From Manis javanica (taxonomy: Eukaryota; Chordata; Mammalia; Pholidota; Manidae), in contig NC_133172.1 in assembly GCF_040802235.1 (NCBI RefSeq), positions 24,571,738 through 24,635,737 on the forward strand: a DNA stretch of 64,000 nt, written 5' to 3'. Both the position numbers and the translations under genes were made by a program. The notes under the pieces were generated by a model. That model saw only the letters and a program-made list of their open reading frames with translations, had not been told where the DNA came from and did no database searches. This document shows, piece by piece, positions 13,085-26,039 of this stretch. How positions within the stretch are numbered: position 1 is the first letter of the stretch; each line of letters opens with the position of its first letter.

Positions 13085-13640
13085 TCTGTTTGTTTATATT
13101 TTAATTGTAAAAATAATAATATAAACTCAAGGTAAAAAAAGTCAAATAATATAGAAAAATATACAAAAGTAAGTAAAGATAATATATATAAAAATATATA
13201 TGTTATACATTTTTATATATAAACATAAAAATAATTCTGCTATCCAAAGACGATAATTAATGCTTGATGTGCATCTTGCTAGACATTTTTTGTTCACAAA
13301 AATAGACATTTACAGACACACAAACACACTTAACCATTTAACAAAAATCTGATCATATCTATCTCGATTTATAAGCTGCTTTTCTCACTTAACACATTGA
13401 GTATCACTTACCATGCCATTAAATATAAATCTACAATGAAACTTTAAGTGACGGCAAAGCCATTTTATTAATGTGCCCCAATCTAACCAATTCTGTAGTA
13501 GATCTGGGGATAATTTTCCACTGTTATAAATAATAGTGCAATGAACATCTTCGCACATTCATCTTGCACTTGTCTGCTGGTTTATTTTGGACATGTTCTT
13601 AAAAGTGGAGTGGATGAGTCAAAGACTTCGGGTTATGAGC
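13085..13640. repeat. Old LINE-derived, AT-rich repeat
   Basis: The segment resembles a diverged antisense LINE 3' region common in mammals: A/T-rich start, then gcttttctcacttaacacat near 13378, ccattttattaatgtgcccc near 13461 and aataatagtgcaatgaacat near 13530. This is probably an L1M or related element. The AT-only run 13180-13225 is simple sequence within it. From 13641 to 16504 I see no gene; a short antisense MIR-like patch (cccattttattgcacaaaaa) lies near 14708. Confidence 0.5.
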
Positions 13641-16504
13641 AGAATGACAGAGTCCCATCCATGGAGTGTATGAGGATCTTTGGTCAGGCCTCCCAGGAGA
13701 GCAAGAGCTGCCCTCACTCTCTTACTTGGTGGGCAGAGCTCCAGGGCCATTTCTGCAATTTCCAGTTCTATCTATTTTGACTGAAGCCCAGAGATCTAGT
13801 GGCCCCAGTTTTCTGGCATCACCAGCAAGTTAGTCCAGGTTCTCCTGTGATTTTCTTTCCACAAAAGAAAGTTGGAAAGAGTTTTAGTGTGTGGCATAGT
13901 ATTTGGCCTCACCATGAGACAAAGTTGCAAGCAAAGAGGTCGACAGCCCCATCTGGGGCCTGAACAGAGAGAGGGAAGGGAAGACTTGACCTTTAGAACC
14001 TTGAGATGTTCACATCATGCTACTGGGAAGAGTTCTACCAAAAGTGTCCGTTTCTTTGAGGGCAAGCCAGGGGAATGCCTCTCGAAGCAGAAGCTAATGG
14101 GGGAACTGGTGTCTTCCTCCACAGAGCAGCTGCCCATTGTTTGGCTGCCAGCCATGTTTACTGTACCCAGCCAGCAGTGCTCAGGGCCTGCTTCCCTTCT
14201 CATGCATTCATATGGGCACTCTTGCCCTCCTTTCCTTTCCTGACACCTCCCCCTGGGGCACCTTAGGGCTCCCTTCTCCCCCAGGTGTCAGATTCTGTGT
14301 TCAATCAATGTAATTACCAGCTATTCTTCTCTAACTCTGGAGCACAAGAGGCCACATAACCACTAATTTCTTGGGCTCCATCTGTGTGCATTACAGATTG
14401 AATAGGAGGAATTCAGTTATTCTTCTCCAGCTGTGGACAGAGCAGTGCTTCTGTGGGGGATACTAAAGAGTACAAAATTCTTTCCTCATCCTAAGGAGTT
14501 TATTTAATGGAGACAACACGGAGGAGAGAATAGGGTGGTCTCAAAACCTAATGAGGACATCAAACCATACAGCCTGCAGGAGTTCAGAGCAGGGAGACTA
14601 GCAATAACAGTAGTGGTGGTAAAATACTCATCAGCACACAGTCAGCACTTCCAAAGACTGTGGAGTGGGGGTTTGCCCCTCCCTCCCATGACATGCACAC
14701 CTTAGAGCCCCCATTTTATTGCACAAAAACTGAGGCAAGGAGACATGAACTGAGAGACCAAGGCTGAATATGCCCCTTCATCTGCCTGCATCTCCCAGGG
14801 CTTCCTGGGCAAATGGAGCTTGCACTGTAACCTAGACCCAGAGAGAGATCAGTGGGAGGATGGAGGGTGCTCCAGGTGAGCAGCAGCAGAAGCCGGGTGA
14901 GGATTAAATAGCTCAGGCCTTTGGCGCAGAGCCACCAGGTCTGTGGGGCTAGCCTTTCATTGTTCATCATTCCCATCCCTTGTAGTTCTGCCATCAATAG
15001 GACATCATTAATTATTTGGATTCAAATTTGACAAATCAAATTGCTAAGAATTAAGTAAGTTGTAGATCAATATTATCTGAATGATCAATTAATCATTCCT
15101 TGTAATTAAAACTACCAATTCTTAATACCTTTCAGTTATATTTTATTGCACACTTTCTAATTCAGAGCTTTTAGGCAATTGTATTGATTGTAGGTATACT
15201 TATACTTGGTATTCAAATAATTTATTAATCAGCCTACCTCATTATGGAGATATGGTTTAATTACCATCACTTAGACACAGAAGGTAGGTTTAATTCAGCT
15301 TAGGTTTTTCTTAAGATGCTAGAGGTTTGCTGTTTTATTCTGTCATGTGCTTCTACATGCCACACAAAGTTCCTTCTTTCGCAAAAAATAATTGTAAGGA
15401 AAGTAGGTAAGTGTACTTACAAAGTAGGTAAATGGATGAACTCTGGTATTTCTTCCAAACTATGTTTTAACTTTAATCTTTCTTATGAAGGTTTTGCAAC
15501 TTAATTTTCTAATACACTAGGAAAGGATTCTCAACATTCAGGGGTAAAAAGACCTTAAGATGTACAAATAGGTACTGTTTCCAGGATACCTTGGAATACA
15601 AATTAAATATCAAGCACTTCACAATCTGTTTCGTATGTCCATCAATTTTGAAATAAGTACAAATAAAATTTCTTATTTTACCTATGAATTTATTATTCTA
15701 GTGGCAATGCTGAACAACTGGGGTTTTGTTTCAACTTCCCTTAATGTTTTCTGAGCAGCACTGTGAAAGGGAAATAATGACCTGTAATTGTGTGTATAGA
15801 TCCTGCCCGGGTCCTGGGTGGGCCTGAGCCTCCTGCTTCTCTCACTCACATGCAAGGCCTCAATGCCTAGGTATGTCTTGGTGACTAAAGGATCCTAAAC
15901 CTCCCCAGGGTGGAAGAACCTTGCTGGGTTTCTATCTGCAAATGTAGGATTCAGGCAGCTGTGGATCTCAGCTTCTCTTGAGTAATGGGCAAAGCTTCCA
16001 CAGGGGATTTGAGTTAATTCCAAGCTGAGTGGGTCTACAACTTCATACCTGGGGACAGATGACAGAAGGTACAGAACTATAATCCTACTGGGGCAGAGGG
16101 AGAGGGATTTAGAGGGAGGGAGACACTCTACATTAACACCTTCTTCGCCCTCTATAGGCTGCCCAAGATTTTTCAGAAGTGTACCCTTTCAACTTACCCC
16201 CTACTTCTCTGAATACTCTCTTTCCTCCTGAAAATGTATGATTCGCCATCAAAACAGCTTATGCTAGATCTGTCTCTCCTAGGGTTCTCCCCATTCTGCA
16301 GCAGTGGGAGGAAGCCCTAACATGACACAGAAATGGTGGTTGTTTGGAAGACAAAATGGACATGTGCCAAGTGCTCTCATGTAGGAATACATTTGCTCAC
16401 CTTCCATACCATGTTCTTATGGAGTCATCATGGAGCGAGCAGATGAGAAATGAGGCAGCAACATGCCCAGGCCGCTACTGCGTGCAAGTCTCTTCCTGGG
16501 GGGT

Positions 16505-16850
16505 GCCATAGTAGGCAGAATTCTAAGGTGGCCCCCAAGATTCCTACCCTGGTATAGATGTCTTGTACAGTCCCTTCCCCTTGAGTGGAGGTGGGCCTGG
16601 CCTAATCAGGTAAGCCATTGTCAAGAGGGTCTAGAGATCAGAGATGGAAGAAGTCAGAGAGGTCCAAAGAGGGAATTTTGCCTGCTGGGCTTGGAGGAAC
16701 AGCTGCTGTTTTGTGGAGAAGGCCTGAGAAGAGGGCCCAACTGAGCTGTGCTCAGGCTCTTGACCCACAGAAACTATGAGATAATAAACAGGCATCATTT
16801 TAATGCCTAAATTTGTGGTATTTTTTACACAATAGAAAACAAATAAAGGC
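16505..16850 (+). repeat. MLT1-like ERVL-MaLR LTR
   Basis: The segment starts with aggcagaattctaaggtggc and cccccaagattcctaccctgg. It ends with cagaaactatgagataataa and a ttgtggtattttttacacaatagaaaac tail, the usual 5' and 3' ends of an MLT1 LTR. It is a solo, diverged copy on the plus strand. From 16851 to 17699 I see no gene; the ORFs at 17214-17608 lack protein-like features. Confidence 0.68.
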
Positions 16851-17699
16851 CCCAATCTCCACATTCAGGAGCCTCTCCTCTCCCACATAATTTCTATTCT
16901 GCCCATTTGAAGCCATTCCCTTCCACCACTGCCTTCAGACCTCTAGGCATGTGAGGTCCCCTCTTTCTGTCCCCCTTCTGCCAGAAGCAGATACTGAGGC
17001 AACAACTTGAGAATGTGTTGTTCCCCTGGGAAGTGGAGAGAACACCATTAGAGGAGGGAGGAAGCGAGACAAGGGAAGGCAGCCTACAAAGGGTGTACTA
17101 ACAAGCCAGTTACCACTACGGCCACTGGGGCTGAATCCCGGGGGGAAATACTGGGGAACAGTGTAGAACACACATTCAGAGGTACCCGTGCAAAGGAAGG
17201 CAGTGAAGGAATTGTGAGTCATTGCTGGAGGGCTGCTGGGGGTGTGTTGGGCTGGTTATTCTCCTGCATTCGCGCCACAATATGGGCAAGAGAGAGCCTT
17301 TGGGCAGAGAAGTTTAGAGGCCGGCACTGGGAGGTCAGGGAAGGGTACAGGCAGGACTTCAGCAGCACCTGCTGCCCTGCTTTTTACCTGCTTTGTCTCC
17401 CTGCAACTTCATGGCCAGGGTCACATGCCCCTTGCTCAGGGCAGCATCCTCCGTGCCCTTCTGCTTCATCTTGCTCCACTGTGGAGGCTTTGCTCCTTTA
17501 TCACTTAGCCATGGTTTGTTGGCATCTTCTCATTATGTGTCGCACACCAGGGCATGCAGTATAGCTGTCTTCCCTCCAAACCATGTGCCCCTCCAAGTCA
17601 GGGTCTGAGTCCCAGCCTCCAGCCAGGGCCTAGTAGATTCTCAACATTCATTTGATGGATGGATATACAAAGTATATTTTTCCTGAAGTGCATATATCC

Positions 17700-17986
17700 C
17701 TTAATGCTGTTGAACTAGGTTATCTCTGAGAGACCTTCTACCCTTCCCCATCTCAATACTCCCTCTCCCTTAGCCTGCTTTCTTTTCTCCATGGAGTGCA
17801 CCACTATCTGGCATATTACATGTTTCTTTGTTGTCTGTCTTCTCTCACTAGATTGTAAGTTCCTGAAGGCCAGACACATTTATTTATGTTGTTCACTGCT
17901 GTATTGCTGGCAGTAGGCACACAGCATTGCCTGGCACATAGAAGTCTTTGGATAAAAATCTTTGGAATGAATGAATGAATGATACT
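17700..17986 (+). repeat. L2 LINE 3' end
   Basis: A sense L2 3' end: agattgtaagttcctgaagg near 17850, a gcctggcacatagaag box near 17930, and the terminal aatgaatgaatgaatga short repeat at about 17966-17984. Confidence 0.72.
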
Positions 17987-18039
17987 CTTAGGGTCCTTAA
18001 TTTCTAATTGTTCAATATTAACTGATTAAACAATTCCCA

Positions 18040-18215
18040 AGCCTTATTTCATCTTGACAACACACTCTGCATAGGTATTCCTATGTCCATTTTCAGATGA
18101 GAGAATTGAGGCTCAGAGAGGTTCGGTAACTTGCCCAAGTGACTCAAGCAGCAAGTGCAGCAACTGGGGCCAAATCTTGACACCCTGTGTCAAGAGCCCA
18201 GGCTCTTAGCAAGTA
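18040..18215 (-). repeat. MIR SINE, antisense
   Basis: The phrases cattttcagatgagagaatt, gaggctcagagaggttcggt and aacttgcccaagtgactcaa are the classic antisense MIR core. From 18216 to 19256 I see no gene; the paired ORFs at 18427-18800 on opposite strands look fortuitous. Confidence 0.8.
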
Positions 18216-19254
18216 TTCCATATAAATGAGTTCAAGTAACTCAACAAATTTTTCAGGGGGCATGTAATACAATCAGGGTGTAGAAAAAGGGGGAGTTTTT
18301 GGTGCCACTGCAGCAGCTTGCTTGGCAAGAGATGGATGTGCGGCTGATAGGGAAACTGATATGGTTTTCAACAAAGCCTGCAAATTACTCATACTTAATG
18401 AATGTGACTAATGTGTTAAGGAATGAGTGATTAAAATATTAGCATGTGTGAACTCCTCCTCTCTGGCTAATTTCTTCTCCTCCCTAGGGTTACCATCTTT
18501 CAAAGAGGTAGGGGCACAGAATCATGGAAATGGATTTTATGGAACAGAAATGCATTTTAAATGGCTTAAATTGGGGACAGTCTGTGCAGTTCTCAAGTGG
18601 CTGTCAGTCTTCACGTCTCGCTGCTCAAGCGAGGAATGTGGGCTGAGGGGAGAGGCTGGAACTGGAAATGGGAAGCTAGGCAATTCCCAGGGTAATGGCG
18701 TGGAAACAACGGACATGGGGGGCCCTTCAGCAGGGAGGCTGATTGCTTCTCTGTTTAGGCACCAGGTGAGATGAAAGCGGCTGAGGAGGCATGTCCCCAA
18801 ACACAGGGCACAGGCATCCTACTGGCTCTGCTAATTACCCAGGACCATAGGCAGCACCGATTATTTATAAATACATTTTGAGGACGATCTTTGGAGAATC
18901 CCAGCAGAATCTTCTTGGCATACACTCCCCTCCCAGGTTACATACAATACCCATTGCCCAGATAGAAGCATCCAGACTGTAGGGAACAAGAAGTGTCTCA
19001 GAATACAACTCACAGACCCAGAACTAGGCGATTCCACTGCTTGCTGGCATCCTACTACCAGGTAACATATCAGATTCGTTTATGGAATTGCATAATCCTA
19101 AAGTCCCACCCTCAGAGGCCCCAGGTACTGTGACCAAATGGAATGGATGCAATGGGAAAGAACTCAGGTCCCCAAGCAAGTACTTAACCCCAGTCTTTTT
19201 CTACGTGAGGATCCAGGCCTAATGTAGTTAGATATTCTAGTAAAGAAAACACAA

Positions 19255-19256
<2 letters not shown>

Positions 19257-19301
<45 letters not shown>
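19257..19301. repeat. (TG)n microsatellite
   Basis: About 22 uninterrupted TG units directly abut the MLT1 repeat that follows. It is a likely length-polymorphic marker. Confidence 0.97.
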
Positions 19302-19303
<2 letters not shown>

Positions 19304-19722
19304 ATTTCATATTGCTGCTGCAGCAAATTACCACAAATGTAGTGGCTTAAAACAACACAAATTTATTATTTTATAGTTCTGGAGGTCAGAAGTCTAAAAT
19401 GGGTCTGCAGGGCTGTGCTCCTTCCAGGCTCCAGGTAGAGTGTTTCCTTACTTTTTCCCCTGCCAGAGGTGTCTGCATCCTTTGCCCCAGGACCCCTTCG
19501 TCCAACTTCACAGTCAGCAGCATAGCAGAATCTCCACTTTCTGATTTGCTTCTCTCTGACAAGGCCTCTGTAATTACATTGGGCCCACCAGGACAATCCA
19601 GGATAATCTTGGCATCTCAAGATCCTTAATCACATCTGCAAATCCCTTTGGGGTAACTTGGGATTCAGCCATTAGGACAGGGACATCTGTAAGGGGCCAT
19701 TATTCTGACTCCAGCAGTGTGT
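19302..19722 (-). repeat. MLT1 ERVL-MaLR LTR, antisense
   Basis: The plus strand reads the reverse complement of MLT1: gcaaattaccacaaatgtag, aatttattattttatagttc, tggaggtcagaagtctaaaa, ttacattgggcccaccagga, and ending ggggccattattctgac. It lies opposite to the MLT1-like LTR at 16.5 kb. From 19723 to about 20028 I see no gene. Confidence 0.8.
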
Positions 19723-20027
19723 ATGTGGGAACGCTCACAATGTGTAAACACTTGCAAATCATTCTAAGGCTTATATTACTGAGCATGCCATACCAACAGG
19801 TCTCCGGGCAGAACTTAGTTGGGGAGGAGAGAGAGTATGTCTCTAGTCAATGACCTCTGACTTCTGATTTTCAAAAGTCACCCATTTGGTAAAAGAAAGG
19901 TTTTGTGTCATGCTTCTCCTTCCTTGTTCTTGCATACACTTTGCTTTTCAGAGGTCCCAAGAACAGAATTCCTTACCAAACATTTCTGTTCCCAAGCCCA
20001 TGGTTATCCCCACATCCACCATGACAG

Positions 20028-20222
20028 ATTACAAAAATAACAATAAATATTTATTAAGCTCTTGCTGTACTTACTTAAACACTTAGTACTTCATGTGCAT
20101 TATTTTTTAAATATTCACAGCAATCACATCTGTACCCCAGCTTTACAGATCAGGAGTCTGAAGCTCAGCATTGCACAAAGCATCACAGCCATTAGAGCTG
20201 GCATACAAATCAGGTTGTCTAC
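20028..20222 (-). repeat. MIR SINE, antisense
   Basis: A diverged antisense MIR: aataaatatttattaagctc, a cagcaatcacatctgta stretch, then ctttacagatcaggagtctg aagctcagc and a final catacaaatcagg. Confidence 0.65.
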
Positions 20223-20272
20223 CTCCAGAGCCCATCAAGATGCAGCATACAAGGAAAGAGAAGCTGAAGCAT

Positions 20273-20288
20273 GAAAGTTAACAGCCCC
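20273..20288. repeat. Target-site duplication, left copy
   Basis: The 16-mer gaaagttaacagcccc precedes the truncated L1. A copy with one mismatch (gaaagttcacagcccc) follows its A-rich tail at 21932-21947. Confidence 0.85.
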
Positions 20289-21931
20289 GAACCACAAAAG
20301 ACCCCGAATAGCCAAAGAAATCCTGAGAAGGAAGAATAAAGAGGGAGGAATTACGCTGACTTCAAGCTGTACTACAAAGCCACAGCAATCAGGACAATTT
20401 GGTACTGGCACAATAACAGACCCACAGACAAATGGAACAAATTAGAGAGCCCAGATATAAACCCAAGCATATGTGGTCAATTAATATATTATAAAGGAGC
20501 CATGGACATTCAATGGGGAAATGACAGCCTCTTCAACAGCTGGTGTTGGCAAAACTGGACAGCTACATGTAAGAGAATGAAACTGGATCACTGTCTAACC
20601 CCATATACACAAGTAAACTCAAAATGGATGAATGTAAGTCATGAAACCATAAAACTCTTAGAAAAAAACATAGGCAAAAATCTCTTGTACATAAACATGA
20701 GCAACTTCTTCATGAACATATCTCCATGGGCAAGGGAAACAAAAGCAAAAATGAACAAGTGGGACTATATCAAGCTGAAAAGCTTCTGTACAGCAAAGGA
20801 TACCATCAATAGAACAAAAAGGCATCCTACAGTATGGAAGAATGTATTCATAAATGACAGATCTGATAAAGGGTTGACATCCAAAATATATAAAGAGCTC
20901 ATGCACCTCAACAAACAAAAAGCAAATAATCCAATTAAAAAATGGGCAGAGGAGCTGAATAGACAGTTCTCTAAAGAAGAAATTCAGATGGCCAACAGAC
21001 ACATGAAAAGATGCTCCATATCGCTAGTCATCAGAGAAATGCAAATTAAAACCACAATGAGATATCACCTCACACCAGTAAGGATCGCCACCATCCAAAA
21101 GACAAACAACAACAAATGTTGGCGAGGTTGTGGAGCAAGGGGAACCCTCCTACACTGCTGGTGGGAATGTAAATTAGTTCAACCATTGTGGAAAGCAGTA
21201 TGGAGGTTCCTCAGAATACTCAAAATAGAAATACCATTTGACCCAGGAATCCCACTTCTAGGAATTTACCCTAAGAATGCAGGAGCCCAGTTTCAAAAAG
21301 ACATACGCACCCTTATGTTTATTGCAGCACTATTTACAATAGCCAAGATATGGAAGCAACCTAGGTGTCCATCAGTAGATGAATGGATAAAGAAGAGCCA
21401 GTACATATACACAATGGAATATTATTCAGCCATAAGAAGAAAACAAACCCTACCATTTACAACAACATGGATGGAGCTAGAGAGTATTATTATGCTTAGT
21501 GAAATAAACCAGGCAGAGAAAGACAAGAATCAAATGATTTCACTCATCTGTGAAGTATAAGAACAAAGCAAAAACTGAAGGAACAAAACAGCAGCGGAAT
21601 TACAGAACCCAAGAATGGACTAACAGTTACCAAAGGGAAAGGGACTGGGGAGGACGGGTGGGAAGGAAGGGATAAGGGGGGAAAAGGGGCATTACAATTA
21701 GCACACATAATGTAGTGGGGGTGACACGGGGAAGGCAGTATAACACAGAGAAGACAAGTAGTCATTCTATAGTATCTTACTATGCTGATGGACAGTAACT
21801 GTAATGGGGTATGTGGTGGGGACTTGATAATAGGGGGAGTCTAGTAACCATACTGTTGCTCATTAATGTAATTGTACATTAATGATACCAAAATAAAAAA
21901 ATAAATAAATAATGCAAAAATAAATAAAAAA
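20289..21931 (+). mobile_element. 5'-truncated L1 insertion
   Basis: This is an L1 of about 1.64 kb starting inside ORF2, running through the 3'UTR and ending in an AATAAA-type A-rich tail (about 21888-21931). Near-identical 16-bp target-site duplications flank it. It is close to the 3' part of the full-length L1 at 549-6685 but not identical. The relatively clean coding tail suggests a younger copy. It lies about 4.2 kb upstream of the UQCRFS1 start codon, in the same orientation. Confidence 0.92.
20300..21560 (+). pseudogene. L1 ORF2 C-terminal fragment, open for 352 codons
   Basis: Reading is open from 20502 to the taa at 21558-21560, with no internal stop or frameshift. It holds the C-terminal ORF2 region, including the cysteine-rich segment near 21115-21180 (CWRGCG, then HCWWECK). 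Upstream, 20300-20501 contains the end of the thumb region with a small deletion (the usual SLPNF block is shortened near 20355). The fragment lacks endonuclease and RT active sites, so no enzymatic role is expected. Confidence 0.88.
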
Positions 21932-21947
21932 GAAAGTTCACAGCCCC
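21932..21947. repeat. Target-site duplication, right copy
   Basis: The sequence is gaaagttcacagcccc, one mismatch from 20273-20288, directly after the L1 tail. Confidence 0.85.
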
Positions 21948-22139
21948 TTATGTCAGAAAAAAACAACTCCCAAGTAGAACCCAGATTGGCCTGTATCAGT
22001 GCCAATATGCCTGCCACTCCTGGCTTCTAGCTTTGATCTTCATGAGTTACCTTTCTCCTTGCTGCAATATTGAACTGGAATCCAGGACAAATATTACTGA
22101 GCATGGGTTCTTTTGCATAATAATGATTTGTCTTTGTGG

Positions 22140-23755
22140 GAATGATGTCATCATCAAAATGGCAATACACGATATTGATATCTCTGTCCGCACTACAAAG
22201 ATCAACAGCTGGACAGTGATCTGCAAACAAATGCAGCTCTGGGAAAGCCCTGGAGCCCACTTAAGAAACTTGAGAAGAACTGCCCAAGAAGAAAAGAAAG
22301 CAAGCTTCATTTTACCTGTATTAACTGGTCCCTCAAGCTGGCATTGCTCAGTGCCAAGAGGGAATGTCCCAGCTAGAAAAGTTTTTGTCAGGAAAGGAAG
22401 AGCAGCGTGAGCTATTGGCTTTCCCAGCCATGCAGGGGCACTGCACAAAGGTCCCGCTTGGGTCTCACTGCCCTCAAACTGTTAAGGCAGAGCTGTATAG
22501 AGACAGCTAGGAACAAGGAGGAAAAATAGGGGCTACTGATACCAGCCACGCATCAGGAGCAATCATGGTTCACAGTAACCCACTCCACATACCACCACAG
22601 CAGATTTCACCACTGAAGAAACCTAGGCCAGCACAGCTGCCCCAGACCCCTGCAGATTTTACCAGCTTTTCTGCCACAGGTATTCACATTTGATGCCACC
22701 AGCTGCCCAAGTTCCTCCCAACCTACACCCCCTCACCCCTGCTGGAGTCCTGGAACTGCACCTGCAGCCAGCTCAGGCTTCTAAGGCTGGGCAAGGGCAA
22801 GATGCCAGCCCAGACCCCCACAGCTGACCGCCCACCCTTGGCCATGTTTGGGACTAGCCACTCCAGCTGTGCATTGCACACCACTGGCCTAATGCCCATC
22901 ACCAGACTCTCTTCAGTGTGCATGTATAGGGGAAGAGCACACCAAGAGCCAGGGCCCCAGAAGCTACCAGTGAGCGCATAGTTGGCCCTGGCCCCTGCTG
23001 CCTGCCTTGGTCCCCACCACTATGTGAGTGTCTGCAACTGGCCCCTGCCACTACATAGGCACCTGCAGCTGGCCACTGCAGATCAGTGTGTGCACAGCAC
23101 TGGCTCCAGGCACCACTGCTGCGTGCTGTAATGCCTAGCCATGGACCTGGAGGTGCCACTGTGGATCCCCAGTAGCCCATGAAGCCACTGTGATCCTCGA
23201 CAGTGCTCACCAAGGACCACACAGTTGTCGATGCTTTCGGACCCCTGAGCCAAGGGGACAAGTGCCCTTACACCTGGAGCTGCCAAATGCCCCAAAATCT
23301 GGTGCCATGTACCACTAGATCCAGGGTCACAGCATGATCCAGCATGTACCCATCCACAGATAAAGTCTTCCTTTACTGAAGTCAGTCCATAAAATCCAGA
23401 AGGAATGACCACTTTCTCAAATGCACAGACAACTATGCAAGGCTACTGGGATCACCAAGAATCGTAATAATGAACAGGAATATAAAATATCCTGGGAGAA
23501 ACTGTTCTGGGCAGGAATGGAGTACTCTAGCCCAACCCAAGCCTATATTTGGTAACTGACACCAAAGAAAAGGCTATAAAGGAATTGCCCAAGAATTCAA
23601 AATAACTGTTCTGCTGATACCCAGAGAGTACAAGACAGCCCAGATAACAATTTAATGTTATCAGGAAAACAAGATGACAATAAAATGAGAAGTCCAACAA
23701 AGAATCAGAAAACATAAAGAAAAACCAAACAAAAATTACAGGTCATGTTTCATGT
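22140..23755 (+). mobile_element. Old L1 5'UTR and ORF1 start (L1M-type)
   Basis: The stretch resembles the 5' end of an old L1: a C-rich, CA/CC-dominated 5'UTR (22450-23350), then an ORF1 N-terminus-like stretch (ttggtaactgacaccaaaga, gaattcaaaataactgttct, tatcaggaaaacaagatgac). No long ORF survives. A segment at 23495-23549 recurs at 27941-27996 (see findings). The assignment rests on overall resemblance, so the limits are approximate. Confidence 0.6.
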
Positions 23756-23824
23756 CAATCATATCTCAAAAACGCTGGGTAGATCATTTGTTTTCTCTGA
23801 ATTTCAGTCTTTCATCTAGAAAAT

Positions 23825-24050
23825 GGAGAGTTTTTTCTATTATTACTATGGACATTTATATAGCACTTACTGTGTGCCCACACACTTTATATATATTAAT
23901 CCATTTAATCCTTAAATAACCATTTGAGGGTAGATATTATTATTATCCTCATTTTACAGAAGAAAAATTGAGGCACATAGAGTTTATATGTAACTCATCT
24001 TAAGACATAGCTTGTGAGTGGCAGAACTGGGATTGAACCTAGAGAGGTCA
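23825..24050 (-). repeat. MIR SINE, antisense
   Basis: A long antisense MIR: gcacttactgtgtgcccaca, taatccatttaatccttaaa, ctcattttacagaagaaaaa, then gtgagtggcagaactgggat. From 24051 to 24483 I see no gene. Confidence 0.85.
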
Positions 24051-24483
24051 GAGATAACTCCTACTCTCTTGCGCCATGGGAGGTTGTGGGCCTTGTGGAG
24101 GCTCCTTCACTCCTTCATTCATTCTTCACTTACTCTTACCCACTTCAGAGGGCTGCTGTGATATTAAGTGTGTTATTTCACGTAAAGCACTCCAACTGTG
24201 CATGGTACAGTAGCTGTCCTGGAAGTGTCTGCTTTTATCACTGGTGGTATAAGGATTGTTGTGGAGGCCAACCCTGTGCTAGCCCTGTGGCTAGCCAAGT
24301 CAGAGTGGCCCCTGAGGAGGCCAGTTCCGTTACACAGTATGGTAATAAGCACGGACAGAACCCAGACCCCGAGCAGAGTCCAGGAGGAAGTGGTCAATGT
24401 GCTATGGACTTAGAGGAAAAATGAGACACAAGGAATCAAAAGAAGGCTTCTCAGAGAAGGCAGGTGATGTGTCAGATAAAAAC

Positions 24484-24630
24484 AATACCAGCAAACCTTC
24501 GCTGGTGTTTACCATGTGCCAGGCCCTTAGTAGGTATCATTCTATGTCCATTTTACAGGTGAGAAAACTGATGCATAGAGGGCTTGGAAAACATGCCCAG
24601 GTCACAAAGCCCATGCCCAGCACAGAGTAG
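24484..24630 (-). repeat. MIR SINE, antisense
   Basis: An antisense MIR: tttaccatgtgccaggccct, tgtccattttacaggtgaga and catgcccaggtcacaaagcc. From 24631 to 25239 the sequence is AT-rich with no gene or repeat I can name. Confidence 0.78.
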
Positions 24631-25239
24631 AGAAATTTCATTATTTCGTGTATCAGCCACCACCACAATTCTACCAAATCTGCACACTGCTCATATTAAT
24701 ATTTACTTCATATTCAAATTAACTAATTTTTCACCTAAATAAATATAAAAATATATATCTCACTATAATAATTGGAAAATCAGTACAGATAGAAAAAAAA
24801 TACAACAAAAATAAACAATATTGTTAAATCCTTTCTAGTTTAACAACCTGCTAAGGGCTTTGAATTCAAAAGGACTATTCTATTAAGGGAGAAATTGGCA
24901 AGTGTTAGAAATTAAAGATACATTAGCATCGAACTGCACTGTCTTTTGTATGTGATCAGAGGGATTTAAAGAGAAGTGAAAAGGGAGTCATTTTCTAACC
25001 ACATGACAGAAAGTGATTTAGGGACCTATCCCTGTATCCCCTAAAATATCACTTAGGGAAACTGGCGGTAGCCCTACTTCACGGCTTGCTGGCCATTCCA
25101 TCCTGGACACATAATCCCTCTCAGCCTCTTCTTCCTTATTAGTAAAATACCTTACTTCACAGGGAACTTGACTCTAAATTAAAGAATGAGAGTAAAGCAC
25201 AAAATCTAATACATATGTCAGTCAGGGGAAAGAAAATCC

Positions 25240-25560
25240 CGGGCAAAATACTTCTAAAAACCAAAATCAGTCAAAGGGAGAAATGAAGTTTAAAACCCGT
25301 TTATTTCTCACAAACTGCAGTCTCAGGCGGTCTTTCTTCTCTGCTCCAGCAGCCACCACACCGGCCCTCCCCCTCACCACTCAGGTGCAGATAAGCCCTC
25401 TGTTGCCCAGGTAATCACCCATTGATATGGAGATGACTTCTCCACCCCTGAGGAAAGATGCAAATGCACTAAAGCCATACTTCTTTCCACATCAGAACGC
25501 CTTTTGATATGCAGATATACTAAAGCCAGGCGAGATATTCTGGAAATGTTACAATTTTAC
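25240..25560 (-). mobile_element. Probable solo LTR, minus strand
   Basis: On the minus strand the block reads like the R/U5 part of an ERV LTR: an AATAAA at 25300-25305 (TTTATT on plus), preceded by a gagactgcagtttgtgaga stretch and followed by ctgattttggtttttagaag. No internal retroviral genes adjoin it. The family is not identified. From 25561 to 25829 I see AT-rich sequence with no gene. Confidence 0.45.
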
Positions 25561-26039
25561 CCACAACATGGTAAATGTTTATAAACATAAGCCATTATTA
25601 TCATTATTAAACTTTCCACGGAAGTCCCTACCTTTTTACTAAAATTATTTTTTAATTAGATAATAATCATTACTGTAAACACATATCAGTTACTATATGT
25701 ATCTCCTATTATATACACCCTACCATATCCATTTATATCTACCAACACAGATATGTTAAGAACTAGTATCCCTATTTAAAGTATTTTAATAATTTGTTCT
25801 TATCCCTAGGTCCCCATAAATAAGGCTTTTGCCCCAGCGGCTCAACAGCAGTCATTCCGGAGTCTCCCTCGCCGCCGGTCTCCGGGCAGATGCTGGAGCA
25901 CAGACCCAGAGCCGCCCTGGGCGGGCCGAAGAGGTGGCACCCAGTGCTTCCCGCCAGGCCCGCCCTCAGCGTGGACTCATAAGCCCCGCCTCTGCCGCAG
26001 CTGCCCTCCAGGCTCGCCCCGCCCCGCGGGGGCTTTGCT

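Noticed and set aside
24014-24424. 136-codon plus ORF
   Set aside because: Starts in an antisense MIR and has no protein-like features.
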